64,000 nucleotides of DNA from Megamerina dolium (taxonomy: Eukaryota > Arthropoda > Insecta > Diptera > Megamerinidae): contig OY978527.1 in assembly GCA_963854835.1 (NCBI GenBank), positions 44,156,040 through 44,220,039 of the forward strand, in the 5' to 3' direction. How positions within the stretch are numbered: position 1 is the stretch's first letter; each line of letters starts with the position of its first letter. The position numbers were made by a program, and so were the translations under genes. Positions 10,748 through 23,616 of this stretch are shown here, one piece after another. The notes under the pieces were generated by a model. The model had not been told where the DNA came from and made no database searches. It saw nothing but the letters and a program-made list of their open reading frames with translations.

Positions 10748-12699
10748 CTATGTATATCTACTTAGTAAAAGCTCCAATAAGAACACGACCAGGGAACAGC
10801 ATAGGCCACAAAAACCAATCACAAATACCATATACAATTCATGCAGACCATATACACTATCTCCATACAGATCTTTACCATTTACATAGTTGTCATCAAT
10901 AGCACTTTTAACCCAATTATTCATAAGGCCTACATCATGCATATACATGATCTCCTCATCGAATTGATCAATCAGAAAGGAATGTTTAGCCAAATACATT
11001 GTGGTATGACTAATAATGATATGTTCTATAATCGTTTGAAAAAATCCAAATCGTTTTTCTTCCTTTGCATAATGTAAAAGAAAATCCTCTGTACCGAGCG
11101 CCACCATACCTTTACGTGATACATTCTCGATATACTCAAAACTTGCTGACTCCCATAATTTGTTCAGTGTTATTTGCTTCAAATCTTTTAAAATTGCTAC
11201 ATCAGTTAGAGTATCACTTAAAGGACGGCTAACAACAACAGTGTATTTCTTATCGACTAACTCAACGAGATTTTTTGGTAATCGATTACCAACGTGAGCA
11301 CGTAATATATGGTAGAGAAGCGCCTGATAACATGTTCGTATAACCGACGTTAAGAACATCCAATTAATGCAAACAAAACGTGTACCATTTCGCATTGGCA
11401 TTTGGTTGGCGGGCATTCCGAGCATCATTAATAGAATATCTAAATATGAATACTGAAGATTGTATTTCAACAACAGTGGTAAATTAACGAGTGTGATAGT
11501 AATTAAAGTGATTACACTTATGCTTAAAAATAAGAGCCACGTTTCAATTGCAAAAGGATAAGACAAAATTTCCAGAGATGAGAAACTGAAAGCGGGCTTA
11601 AACAAAATACCTAAAACTGGTGTTTGATGGTAAAGGAATGTTGAAGAAATTAAACGACTACGCTCCAGAGTATGACGAAAACATCCTAGGCAGTACGTAC
11701 ATCCAGCAGTACGATTGATGAGCTAGAAAAATATTATATATTTAGTTATTGTTAATAATTAATTGAACAACTATATAAAATACATATGAGTAAAATTACC
11801 ATTCCCACGGCTCCAGTAGCAGTATTATTAATTATTCGACCACGCAGCTCATTATTTGGAGGTATCACAATGTTTAATGTAAAATTTAACTTTTTTGCCA
11901 GTTCCTTCAGTAAATATCCTTTAAATCCTCCAGTTATGAGACTGCTGCCATTTTCAAACGTTTTCAAATACAAATATGGTGGTGCGTGCCATGTAGCTAC
12001 ATTCAGAGCACAACCGTGAAAATTACGAAGCTTTTTCGGGAATATTTCATTGTTAATAAATGACAAACCATCATACTGATTAACTAATGCTAGTACAACC
12101 TTACCACAATGATGAGGGGTAAAAGGAAAATATGTATATATTTGAATATCACCTCTCGCAGTCTGAACCTCTACATTGCAATTAATAATGTAATGAGACC
12201 AGCAATATTCAAAAATATTTTGCATTTGGGTTGCCATCAGATGGTCTTTTGTTTGAAGAACTATGTAATAGAATTCATTGATGTTGTAATCAGCCGTGTA
12301 AGATATAATATCAACATCTCTGCTGAAAAATATTGTAATCCTAAAATGTCATAAAATGCTGGTAATAGCAATAGCAACTTACAAAAACGATTTGAATGAA
12401 TCGACCAGCACTAAATTGTAGTAACGTCGCCCTGGTATATGAACTCTTGTAAGTTTCGGAATTACCACCACCTGCACCAAAGGCATACCCCAGATATGAA
12501 CCAGTTTATCCAGCATATCATTGTAGAAATTGCAAGTGTGGCCATTATGACAACAAAGAGTAAGAACAAATGATGGCGCCCATTTCATGAAGTAATTTTG
12601 TATGATGAATGCAATGGATGCAGCCACAGTTAAATTTATTTGATTATACTGGTCTCCAGATTTTTCAAAATAGTATTTGAAGAGTAATGTCGTATTCAT
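10748..12699 (-). CDS. IR-B: divergent ionotropic receptor, intact
   Basis: Exons on the minus strand are 12,699-12,383, 12,319-11,800 and 11,722-10,748, giving 603 residues with the same phases as IR-A. The ATG is that of MNTTLLF; the motif TCGTGAAAGT lies at 12,717-12,726 upstream. Domain order is as in IR-A. Two features differ from its sisters. At the start of exon 3 the usual RTADLSLG reads RTAGCTYCLG, a 6-nt in-frame insertion that brings in two cysteines just before M1. S2 keeps the longer form around LNKLWESASFEY. No disruption is seen. It is closest to IR-C. Confidence 0.92.
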
Positions 12700-13514
12700 T
12701 TTTTGGAGCAGTTCTTACTTTCACGATGCAAATGTATTTTGAGACTAACCTTGTAATGAGTGTATTCTCAGAAATTCTAAGCTATTTTTACAAAAGGTGA
12801 AGTTATTTGAACAAATAAAAGCTTCCAAAATAGTTTATTCATGTGGGCTTATATTTTTCTTTCGGGAGTTATGTATGCGTATGTATGCACCATTAAGGTG
12901 GCCTAAAAATGTATGGGAGAAAAATGCTAAAAGCGAATTCTAATTTTCAAAAGTTAAAAATATTCAATTTAATAAAAACTTATTATGTAGGTCGAAAGTT
13001 TCATCCCAAATGATGAAACTTTAGCACTCGATAAAATGTGAAAATCTTGTGGAAAATATAGATCCGGCCCCCATTAAGTCTGTTTCCAATATTTGTCCAA
13101 AACATACTCCATCCCTTATGATGGCTCCCCTATAAAATTAACATATTTATAAAATGCTCTCCAAGCCTCTAATCGTGAAGGGAAACCTCCAATTCTTTTA
13201 TCATCATAATGTACTTATACAATCTAATATACTTATGTTAGATTCATTTTGGTCAGTTTTTTGTGGCCACTTGAAGGAATCTCCAGAGCCATAAAATAAT
13301 GTGTCTATTCTTGAGCAACATTACTTTAATAGTCGATTTAAAGACGTCCACACGGCTACTATTTATTTAAGATGCCATAGAAAGTCGCAAAATTACTTTC
13401 AATTTTAAACCGCTATAACTTAGGTAGTCTTTCACTTAGGACAACCATATTTGTCAATTATTAATATTATTATCGTTGGTGGGATGTTGCATCGTATCTA
13501 TTGTACCCCCTTCG
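12700..13514. repeat. Intergenic segment of the tandem IR unit upstream of IR-B
   Basis: No gene. It matches 127-720 joined to 1,781-2,040, but without the Tc1/mariner element, so it shows the empty site. It stops at about 13,460, where LINE DNA begins. Confidence 0.7.
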
Positions 13515-14872
13515 CGGAGCTAGAGTGTGTCTCTTAGCCCAGTTCCCTCTATGAATTTTAATGTTGGTTCTACTTCACAGAATCTAAGTTCATCCTCGGG
13601 TATGATGAAATCTCTCAGGTATTTCCTTCTCTTGTGCATCAGTGCAGAGCAAGTTCCTATCGCATGTTGTCCGGTCTCGTCCTCTTCTCTGCAGAACCTG
13701 CAGAGAGCATCAGAAAAAATTCGCAGGGTTGTTAAGTGATAATTCAATCTACAGTGCCCTGTTAATAATCCCGTAATAATTCGCAAATTGTTCCTCGTTA
13801 GATTGATACAGTCCTCGTAGCGTTTTATGTTGTATGTCCCTAGCGCTAGTTTGGAGTGTATTAGCCCCGGTAAGTTTTCCCAGTATAAGCCGCTTTGTCT
13901 ATCCTCTTCTTCCCAGATGATACGGGAGATGTTACCCGATCCTAATCCACAAAATGGTTCGAGCCCTACAAATGGAGTTGATGTTCCTTTCCTGGCAAGC
14001 CTATCTGCCATTTCTTTACCATTGATCTCTACATTCCCCGGAACCTATAGAATCCACACCTGATTGAGTTGGCGCAGGATGTTCAGTTTTTCAATGCACT
14101 CCATCACCAGTTTTGATGTAACTTGGTGAGATTTGAGTGCTTTGATAGCTGCCTGGCTGTCACTCAGTATTGCTATTCTACGGTTCCGGTAATTGCGTTC
14201 GAGATTAAAGTGCGCACATCTATCTATCGCGTACACTTCCGCTTGTTCTTACTTAATGGTTCAGAGTATCTTTTCCCTGGTCCGAATATACCTGCCCCGG
14301 CTCCATCTTCGGTGAGGGAGCCATCGGTGAACCATGTTACCATGTACTGGTTTACCTTGTGTGTTTCTGATATACCTTTATATTGGTTTTTGTTACTAAA
14401 CTCAGTTTTAAAATGTTTCTTAAAGCAGTATCGAGTCCCTTGGCATCGAGATTTCAGGAAGTTGCTCAGCGAGAAGTTCTATCTTCCTTCGGTTATGATA
14501 ACTACCTGTGCTGATGTTGTTCCCAGCTACCCTCAAAATGTCGATATGACAGAGTAAGATCCAAGAGATTCCGTTGGACATGTTGGCATAGCTCCCGTGA
14601 TACATACACATACAAGTCTTTGTATCTTGCTAAGAGTGTTAATTACTGTCTGCTGCTTCGTGCACTTTTCACAGACCAATGCCCAGTAGGTTATCATTGG
14701 CCTGACAATTGCTGTATATATCCATCGCCGAATTGTTGGTGTACAACCCCAACTTTTACCCGCAATAGTTCTATACGTCATGAAAGTTTTGATAGCATTC
14801 TGTTTTATTTCCTCAATGTGGGTTTTCCACAATTTTACTACTTTTTGAAGTTCTATCTCTACACCATCTAAA
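13515..14872 (-). mobile_element. RNase H-bearing LINE relic (RT C-terminus to 3' end)
   Basis: The minus strand reads, in pieces, LWKTHIEEIKQNAIKTFMTY and WIYTAIVRPMITYWALVC (RT C-terminus, 14,533-14,872). Next comes RNase H with LSDSQAAIKALK (14,045-14,236) and a VPGNVEINGKEMADRLARKG piece where a stop replaces a codon just before VPG and Asn stands where the conserved His of PGH is expected. A cysteine-rich tail follows with LCRFCREEDETGQHAIGTCSALM (13,520-13,650). Frameshifts around 14,400-14,550 make it defective. It abuts an RTE-like element at about 14,872 on the same strand. Confidence 0.82.
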
Positions 14873-16770
14873 CGGCATATAGCTCGTACAGCTCATGGTT
14901 GTACCTTATTCGTACTCGCCACCAACGCAAATAGGTCCAAAGATCTTGCGTAGGACTTTTCTCTCGAAAACTCCAAGCATTCGCTCATCCAAGGTGGAAA
15001 TTGTCCAAGCTTCAGCGCCATATGTTAGGACAGGCATGATGAGAGACTTGTATGGTGTAGTTTTCGTTCTTCGAGAGAGGGCTCGACTTCTCAATTGCTT
15101 ACTTAGCCCAAAGTAGCACCTGTTTGCAAGAGTGATCCTTCGCAATACCTCCAGGCTGACGTCATTACTGCTGTTAATGCTGGCTCCAAGATAGACAAAG
15201 CCCCTTATTACTTCAAAAGCGTAGTTGTCAACAGTGACGTGCTGTCCATGACGCCGGCACTCTTTGTTTGTTGACACTAGATACTTCGTCTTGCCCTCGT
15301 TCACCGTAAGACCCATCCGACGTCACTCTCTTTCTAACCCCAAGAATGCTGCACTGACTGCTCGCGTGTTCATGCCGATTATGTCAATATCGTGCATGAC
15401 ACTTTTGTTGAAGATAGTGCCATTATATCGTAGATCAGCAGCTCGTATTATTTTCTCCATAATAAGATTGAAGAAGTCGCACGATAACGAATCACCTTGT
15501 CTGAAACCCCGTTCGGTATTAAACGGTATTAAACGGTGCGGTGCGGTTCACAATTTTCACTGCACAACGGTAGTTATGCAGTGTCATTCTACAAAGTCGA
15601 ATGAGCTTTGCAGGAATACCGAACTCAGACATTGTTGCGTAGAGGTAATCCCTTACCGGACTGTCGAAAGCGGCTTTATAATCAACAAATAGGTGGTGTA
15701 TGTCGATCTGGTTTTCTTGGGTTTTCTCCAGGATTTGGCGCAATGTGAAAATTTGGTCGATGGTAGATTTACCAGGTCTGAAGCCACACTGATAAGGTCC
15801 AATCAGGTTGTGGGGCATGGGTTTCAATCTTTCACACAGTACGCTCGATAGAACCTTGTACGCGATGCTCAGGAGACTTATTCCACGGTAGTTGGCGCAA
15901 ATTGTGGGGTCTCCTTTTTTATGTACAGAACAGAGAACACTGAGCCTCCAATCATCAGGCATGCTTTCATCCGACCATATTCTGCTTATGAGCTGGTGCA
16001 TGCAGGCGGACAGCTCATCGCCTCCGGTCTTAAACAACTCGGTAGGCAGGCCATCAGCACCTGCAGCTTTGTTGTTCTTCAGCCTTAATGTGACCGTTTC
16101 AACCTCGTCATAGTCGGGTGGTAGAACATCAACACCATCATCTGTAATCGGGGTTATCGGGCAATCTCCTCCACTGGCGGAATTGTTCGTAGCATCGCCA
16201 TTCAGTAACGTGGAGAAGTGTTCCCTCCATAGGCTCAGTACACTCTGGGCATCCGTAACCAGATTCCCATTTCCATCACGACATGAAGAGGCTCCGGGAT
16301 TTAAACCGACACTCAGGCGCTTGATCTTTTCGAAGAATTTTCGAGTCTCATTCTTGTCGGTACACATCTCTATCTCCTCACACTCGCGTCTTTCCAACTC
16401 CCTCTTCTTGCGCCTGAAAAGACGTCTCTCTGCACTCCTTTTCTCTCTGTACCGCTCCTTAACAGCTCGCGTTGCGCCTGCACGCAGGGTTTTTGTGTAG
16501 GCGGCGACTTTCTCTGCGGTAGCGTCGCGACACTCCTGATCATACCACTCATTCCTCAGAGGCAGGTAGTAACCTATTACCTCCTCGGCAGCAGTAGTCA
16601 TGATATATGTGTGCACCGTACGCATGTATCATCAAGTGGGGGAGTGTTCCGCATAAGCAGATCCGATAGTCGAGTGGCAAATGCATCTGCTGTCTCTGGT
16701 GATCGCAGCTTACTGACGTCGAGCTTTCGAGCCTTCGGTCCTACTCTGGGAGATATAAAATTTCAATTAT
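14873..16770 (-). mobile_element. RTE-like LINE, 5'- and 3'-truncated, dead
   Basis: The minus strand encodes a long RT piece (15,519-16,625, with NNKAAGADGLPTELFK, ANYRGISLLSIAYKVLSSVL and FVDYKAAFDS) and a C-terminal piece (14,906-15,316, with MGLTVNEGKTKYLVSTNKE and YGAEAWTISTLDERMLGVFE). Such RT proteins are typical of RTE-clade LINEs of insects. Three lesions are visible: a 10-bp tandem duplication (TTTAATACCG twice, near 15,520-15,545) causes a frameshift; the YADD catalytic box is missing, leaving SVMHDIDIIG; and a stop precedes MGLTV. The coding region begins abruptly near 16,770, without the endonuclease, and ends at about 14,873 inside the RYNHELYELY region. Confidence 0.85.
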
Positions 16771-17270
16771 TAAAAAGTAGATTAGGCTACGGCACTTCAA
16801 AACTTCATCACAAAAAGAAGATATTTTGTAAGGTTTGTTAATCCATAAATTGGTAACTTTTCCGTGCTATTATGCTAGAAAAAGTGTTCATACACCCTAA
16901 TATAAGGTACATATTGTATAATCGAATCATTAAAAATATCTTATAATTACAGCATAGTTTTTTGGTACGTTGATGTGTATCTGTGAAAATTGTATATTAC
17001 ACAACCGCTCGCTACTACATATTAATTTCAAAATGCAAAAATTGCATTAAAAATTACCCAATTCTTAAATAATGTAAAATAATATAAACATTGTACACAC
17101 AGACTTACATTTTTATAAAACCACGTGATATTTAAGTATCATATAAAAGCAATTACCAATATGTTAGACAACAAAAAGCATGTCTTCATCAGCAAATAAA
17201 ATTTAGTAACAAATTAAATTAAGCAATATAATTTATATTTATTCAATAGTTATGACGAGGAAACAATTAC
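16771..17270. repeat. Intergenic segment of the tandem IR unit 3' of IR-C
   Basis: No gene. It matches 21,260-21,671 and 3,190-3,519. The duplicated IR DNA resumes directly after the RTE-like element. Confidence 0.65.
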
Positions 17271-19220
17271 TTATGTATATCTACTTAGTAAAAGCTCCAA
17301 TAAGAACACGACCAGGGAACAGCATAGGCCACAAAAGTCAATCACAAATACCATATATAATTCATGCAGACCATATACCCTATCTCCATACAGATCTTTA
17401 CCATTTACATAGTTGTCATCAATAGCACTTTTAACCCAACTATGCATAAGGCCTACATCACACATATTCATGATCTCATCATCGAATTGATCAATCAGAA
17501 ACGAATGTTTGGACAAATACATTGTGGTATGACTAATAATGATATGTTCCACAATCGTTTGAAAAAATCCAAATCGTTTTTCTTCCTTTACATAATGTAA
17601 AAAAAAATCCTCTGTACCGAACGCCACCATATCTTTACGTGATACATTCTCGATATACTCAAAACTTGCTGACTCCCATAATCTGTTGAGAATTATTTGA
17701 TTCAAATCTTTTAAAATTGCTACATCAGTTAGAGTATCACTTAAAGGACGGCTAACAACAACAGTATATTTTTTATCGACTAACTCAACGAGATTTTTTG
17801 GTAATCGGTTAGCAACGTGAGCACGTAATATATGGTAGAGGAGCGCCTGATAACATGTCCGTATAATCAATGTTAATAATATCCAATTAATGCAGACAAA
17901 ACGTGAACCATTTCGTATTGGCATTCGGTTGGCGGGCATTCCGAGCATCATTAATAGGATATCTAAATATGAATACTGAAGATTGTATTTCAACAACAGT
18001 GGTAAATTAACCAGTGTGATAGTAATTAAAGTGATTACACTTATGCTTAAAAATAAGAGCCACGTTTCAATTGCAAAAGGATAAAATAAGATTTCTAGAG
18101 ATGAGAAACTGAAAGCGGGCTTAAACAAAATAACTAAAACTGGTGTTTGATGGTAAAAGAATGTTGAAGAAATTAAACGACTACGTTCCGGAGTATAACG
18201 AAAAGAGCCCAGGCTTAAGTCAGCAGCGCGATTGATGAGCTAGAAAAATATTATATATTTAGTTATTGTTAATAATTAATTGAACAACTATATAATATAC
18301 TCCTCATATGTAAATATTACCATTCCCACAGCTCCAGTAGCAGTATTATTAATTATTCTACCACGCAACTCATTGTTTGGAGGTATAATAATGTTTAATG
18401 TAAAATTTAACTTCTTCGCTAGTTCCTTCAATAAATATCCTTCAAAACCTCCAGTTATGAGACTGGTGCCATTTTCAAAGGTTTTCAAATACAAATATGG
18501 TGGTGCGTGCCATGTAGCTACATTCAGAGCACAACCGTGAAAATTACGAAGCTTTTTCGGGAATATTTCATTGTTTATAAATGACAAACCATCATACTGA
18601 TTAACTAATGCTGGTACAACCTTACCACAATGCTGAGGGGTAAAAGGAAAATATGTATATATTTGAATATCACCTCTAGCAGTCTGAATCTGTACATTGC
18701 AATTGATAATGTAATGAGACCAGCAATATTCAAAAATGTTTTGCATTTCGTTTGCCATCAGATGGTCTTTTGTTTGAAGAACTATGTAATAGAATTCATT
18801 GATGTTGTAATCAGCCGTGTAAGATATAATATCAACATCTCTGCTGAAAAATATTGTAATCCTAAAATGTCATAAAATGCTGGTAATAGCAATAGCAACT
18901 TACAAAAACGATTTAAATGAATCGACCAGCACTAAATTGTAGTAACGTCGCCCCGGTATATGAAGTCGTACATTTTTCGGAATTACCACAACCTGCACCA
19001 AAGGCATACCCCAGATATGAACCAGTTTTTCCAGCATATCATTGTAGAAATTGCAAGTGTGGCCATTATGACAACAAAGAGTAAAAACAAATGATGGCGC
19101 CCATTTCATGAAATAATTTCGTATAATGTATGCAATGGATGCAGCCACAGTTAAATTTATTTTATTATACTGGTCTCCAGATTTTTCAAAATAGTATTTG
19201 AAGAGTAATGTCGTATTCAT
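17271..19220 (-). CDS. IR-C: divergent ionotropic receptor, intact
   Basis: Exons 19,220-18,904, 18,840-18,321 and 18,239-17,271 on the minus strand give 601 residues. Splice sites and phases are those of IR-A. The MNTTLLF start is preceded by the conserved motif at about 19,237-19,247. S1 shows LITGGFEGYLLKELAKKLNF and IPPNNELRG; exon 3 opens LINRAADLSLGSFRYT and has M1, pore loop, M2, S2 and a final helix ending ELLLSRYT, as in IR-B. One point of difference is Ser for Cys in the LGCFR motif of A and B. No lesion is seen. It should be a plasma-membrane cation channel of sensory neurons by family, ligand unknown. Confidence 0.92.
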
Positions 19221-19910
19221 TTTTTGGAGCACTTCTTACTTTCACGATGCAAATGTATTTTGAGACTAACCTTATAATGAGTGTATTCTTAGAAATTCTA
19301 AGCTATTTTTATAAAAGGACAAAAACAACTACGATATCATATAGCGGTATTTGAACAAATAAAAGCTTTTAGTTTATTCATGTTTATTCATTCGGGAGTT
19401 CCATATGCGTATGTATGCACCATTAAGGTGGCCTAAAATGTATGGGAGAAAAATGTTGAACGCGAATTCTAATTTTCAAAAGTTAAAAATATTCAATTTA
19501 ATAAAAAATTATTATGTAGGTCGAAAGTTTCATCACGTATGATGAAACTTCATCCCAAATGATGAAACTTTAGCACTCTTGTGGAAAATGTAGAACCGGC
19601 CCCCATTAATTCTGTTTCCGATATTTGTCCATAACATACTTACCCCCTCTTCATCCCTTAGGATGGCTCCCCTATAAATTTGACTTATTTATAAAATGCT
19701 CTCCCAGCCTCTAATCGCTCCAATTATTTTATCATCATAATGTACTTATACAATCTAATATACTTATGTTAGATTTATTTTGGTCAGATTTTTGTGGCCA
19801 CTTGAAGGAATCTCCGGAGCCATAAAATAATATGTCTATTCTTGAGAAGCATCGCTTTAATAGTCGATTTAAAAACGTCCACACGCCTACTATTTATTTT
19901 AGATCCCATA
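19221..19910. repeat. Intergenic segment of the tandem IR unit upstream of IR-C
   Basis: No gene. It matches 12,770-13,370 and 230-720. A local 20-odd-bp duplication around 'catcccaaatgatgaaact' is seen at 19,530-19,570. It ends at the left target-site copy (19,901-19,910) of a LINE. Confidence 0.65.
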
Positions 19911-20398
19911 GGTTAGGTTGGGTTATGCACTTATGCATCAGTGATGCTTTCTATCCTGTTCCTTTGTTAAGCGGCACCATTATGGTTTCCTAATGAATGG
20001 AGCAATGTCCCTGACATCCATGGGTGCAAGACCAGCGGTACCTGTAAAAAAGGCACTCCCCAGTAGAGTGTGACTTCTGCGTGCCAAGGCGGGGCATCTA
20101 CAGAGGAAGTGGTGAACACTTTCCTCCTCTTCCTCGTCCTGGCAGCTGCGACAAAAATCGTTGGCCGATAAACCAAGCCTTGCAACATGCCTACCCGCAA
20201 GCCAGTGGCCCATGAGTACGGCAACTACGTTACTGATAGTTTTCCTACTCATTGACAACAGTGAACTCGTTGCCCAGACTTTCCTAGTAGTAGCACAAGA
20301 GCTCTCATCCCTCCACCTTCTGTTGGCTATGGTGAGGTAATGTTGTGTGACAAGAAGCTTGCATGTTGCAAGTGGAATTCCTGATTGATGAGATAGAT
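19911..20398 (-). mobile_element. 5'-truncated RNase H-type LINE with 10-bp target-site duplication
   Basis: The minus strand reads SGIPLATCKLLVTQHYLTIA, NRRWRDESSCATTRKVW, MGHWLAGRHVARLGL and a Cys/His-rich end with CRSCQDEEEEESVHHFLCRC; one frameshift separates this from VLMGH. The insertion is bracketed by AGATCCCATA at 19,901-19,910 and 20,399-20,408, exactly inside the IR intergenic repeat; the unoccupied site is visible at 1,950 and 13,370. Its 3' end on the minus strand carries a short TAACC/CCTAA-type tail. Confidence 0.9.
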
Positions 20399-21671
20399 AG
20401 ATCCCATACAAAGTCGCAGAATTACTCTCATTTTTAAACCGCTATAACTTAGGGAGTCTTTCACTTAGGACAACCATATTTGACAATTAAATCAACATTA
20501 AAATTATTTTGGATGAATTGGCCAATCAAAGCTTCCGTAGAAAGTAGCGAAATTGGACGTATTGCGCCCAACATTACAAATTTACAAATTGAACGTTTTA
20601 CCCACTGAATTATGTAGTTACTTATGTCATTTTATTATGTTTATTTACCCTGAAAATGCGCAAAAGATGCGCAAATTGGTAGGTCCCCTCCTGGTCGTAA
20701 GGGCATTTTTTACAATGATTTGCGCATATCTATGAAAAGTTAGGGTTTAATGAAACTACTTACATGTGTGTTAATTCCAAATAAACATCAATTATTTATT
20801 TTAGATCCACCTACAACTCCGGCAGTACCCAATGTTACGGGTTAGCAGGTCATTCTGCTTCTAGGGAGTCAGTTGCCGATTGGCTGCCACTGAAAATACT
20901 TATATTCACATATGATATAACTACTTATGTGTATAAGTAATCGTAAATATTTAACAGTTATATTTTAGAATTTTGAGAATTATGTAAACGAATATACATG
21001 ATTTTTTAATTTTTCACTAATCTTTTAAACACTAAAATATGTACCCACGAACTAAACAATTTTAACATAAAACAACCATACTGAGCACGAAGTTTAATAT
21101 TGTCGTTTGTAAAGAACTAGTGTGAAACAAACGGGCCACGTAATGAGTTAATGGAGTTATATTTACAATATAACTATGTAATCTTATTATAACTATACTT
21201 GACATATAGGTTAAAGTTGTAGATAGAAACATTTTTCTTTTTAATGCTTGAGTCGATATTAGATTAAGCTGGGGCACTTCAAAACTTCTTCACAAAAAGA
21301 AGAGATTTTGTAAGGTTTGTTAATCCATAAAATGGTAACTTTTATATGCTATTATGATAGAAAAAATGTTCATACACCCTAATATAACGTACATATTGTA
21401 TAATCGTATCATAAAAAATAACTTATAATTACAGCAAAAATGGTATTAAAAATTACCCAGTTTTTAAATAATGTAAAATAATATGAACATTGTACACACA
21501 GACTTACATTTTTATAAAACCATGTGATATTTAAGTATCATATAAAAGAAATTACCAATATGTTATACAACAAAAAGCACATGCCTTCATCAGCAAATAA
21601 AATTTAGTAACAAATTAAATTAAGCAATATAATTTATATTTATTCAATAGTTATGACGAGGAAACAATTAC
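20399..21671. repeat. Intergenic segment of the tandem IR unit between the LINE and IR-D
   Basis: No gene. It matches 1,950-2,560 and then 2,930-3,519 on either side of the SINE found in that copy, so it shows the SINE-free version of the same intergenic DNA. One block, 20,780-20,900, has no counterpart in copy 1. Confidence 0.65.
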
Positions 21672-23616
21672 TTATGTATATCTACTTAGTAAAAGCTCCA
21701 ATAAGAACACGACCAGGGAACAGCATAGGCCACATATGCCAATCACAAATACCATATATAATTCATTCAGATCATACTCCCTATTTTCATATTGATCTTT
21801 ACCATTTAAATAGTTCTCATCAATAGCACTTTTAACCCAACTATTCATAAGGCCTACATCACGCATATGCATGATCTCCTCATCGAATTGATTAATCAGA
21901 AACGAATGTTTAGCCAAATACATTGTATTATGCCCCATAATAATGTGTTCTAGAAGCGCATGAAAAAATCCAAATTTTTTCCCTTCCTTTGCATAATGTA
22001 AAAGAAAATCTTGTGCACCGAATGCCACCATATCTTTACGTGAAGCATTCTCGATATATTCAAAACTTGCTAACTCCCATATGGTGTTCAATTTTAATTG
22101 TTTCAACTTCCTTATAATGACCACATCACTTAGAGTATCACTTAAAGTACGGCTAAGGACAAGAGTAAAATTTTTATCAACTAGCTCAACGACAGTTTTT
22201 GGTAAGCGGCTAATAACATTCGTACGTAATATATGGTAGAGAAGCGCCTGGTAAATTGTTCGTATAACCAATGTTAATAGCATCCAATTAATACAGATGA
22301 AACGTGTACGTGTATTGGCATTTGATTAGCGGGCAATCCGAACATCATTAGATGAATATTTAGGTAAGAATACTGAAGATTGTATTTCAACAACAGTGGT
22401 AAATTAACGAGTGTTAGAATAATTAAAATGATTACACTTATGCTTAAGAATAAAAGCCACGTTTCCGATTGAAAAGGATAAGATAAAGTTTCCAAAGAAG
22501 AGAAACTGAAAGCAGGCTTAAAAAAAATAGCTAAAATTGGTGTTTGATAGTAATTGATTGTTGACGAAATAAAACGAATACGCTCCAGAGTATGACGAAA
22601 ACAGCCCAAGCTTAAATCAGCAGTCCGTTTGATGAGCTAGAAATATATTACGTTCTTAGTTATTGATTAATTGAGCAATTATATAAAATACTCCACATAT
22701 ATAAATAGTAAAATTACCATTCCCACAGCTCCAGTAGCAGTATTATTAACTATTCTACCACGCAGCTCATTGTTTGGAGGTATCATAATGTTTAATGTAA
22801 AATTTAACTTTTTTGCTAGTTCTTTCAATAAATATCCTTCAAATCCTCCAGTTATGAGATTGGTGCCATTTGCAAACGTTTTCAAACCAAATATGGTGGT
22901 ACGTGCCATGTAGCTACATTCAGAGAACAACCATGAAAATTACGAAGCTTTTTCGGGAATATTTCATTGTTAATAAATGACAAACCATCATACTGATTAA
23001 CTAATACTGAAACAACTTTACCACAATGCTGCGGGGTAAAAGGAAAATATGTATATATTTGAATATCACCTCTAGCAGTCTGAATCTGTACATTGCAATT
23101 GATAATGTAATGAGACCAGCAATATTCAAAAATGTTTTGCATTTCGTTTGCCATCAGATGGTCTTTTGTTTGAAGAACTATGTGATAAAACTCATTGATG
23201 TTGTAATCAACCGTGTAAGATATAATATCAGCATCTCTGCTGAAAAATATTGTAATCCTAAAATGTCATAAAATGCTGGTAATAGCAATAGCAACATACA
23301 AAAACGATTTGAATGAATCGACCAGCACTAAATTATAGTAACGTTGTCCCGGTATATGAAGTCGTACATTTTTCGGAATTACCACAACCTGCACCAAAGG
23401 CATACCCCAGATATTAGCCAGTTTATACATCACATCATTGTAGAAATTGCAAGTGTGGCCATTATGACAACAAAGAGTAAGAACAAATGATGGCGCCCAA
23501 TTGATGAAATAATTTCGTATGATGTATGCAATGGATGCAGCCACAGTCAAATTTATTTCATTATACTGGTCTCCAGATTTTTCAAAATAATATTTGAAGA
23601 GTAATGTTGTATTCAT
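21672..23616 (-). pseudogene. IR-D: ionotropic receptor pseudogene (two frameshifts)
   Basis: The exons correspond to those of IR-A to C: 23,616-23,300, 23,236-22,718 and 22,636-21,672. Exon 1 is open and its donor is GTATGT instead of GTAAGT. Exon 2 has 519 nt where its sisters have 520: one base is missing near 22,887 in the codons of the PPYL..LKTF stretch, so the frame shifts before S1. Exon 3 has 965 nt where 969 is expected: four bases are missing near 22,310, just before M2. The rest, including the C-terminal helix, is well preserved, so loss of function looks recent. A sequencing or assembly error could explain the single-base indel but less easily the four-base one. Confidence 0.87.

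Noticed and set aside
12780..12850. Possible signal-peptide exon upstream of IR-B (MNKLFWKLLFVQITSPF on the minus strand)
   Set aside because: The same DNA in IR-0, A, C and D has indels that change the frame, gives early stops, or lacks the ATG, so the reading is not conserved.
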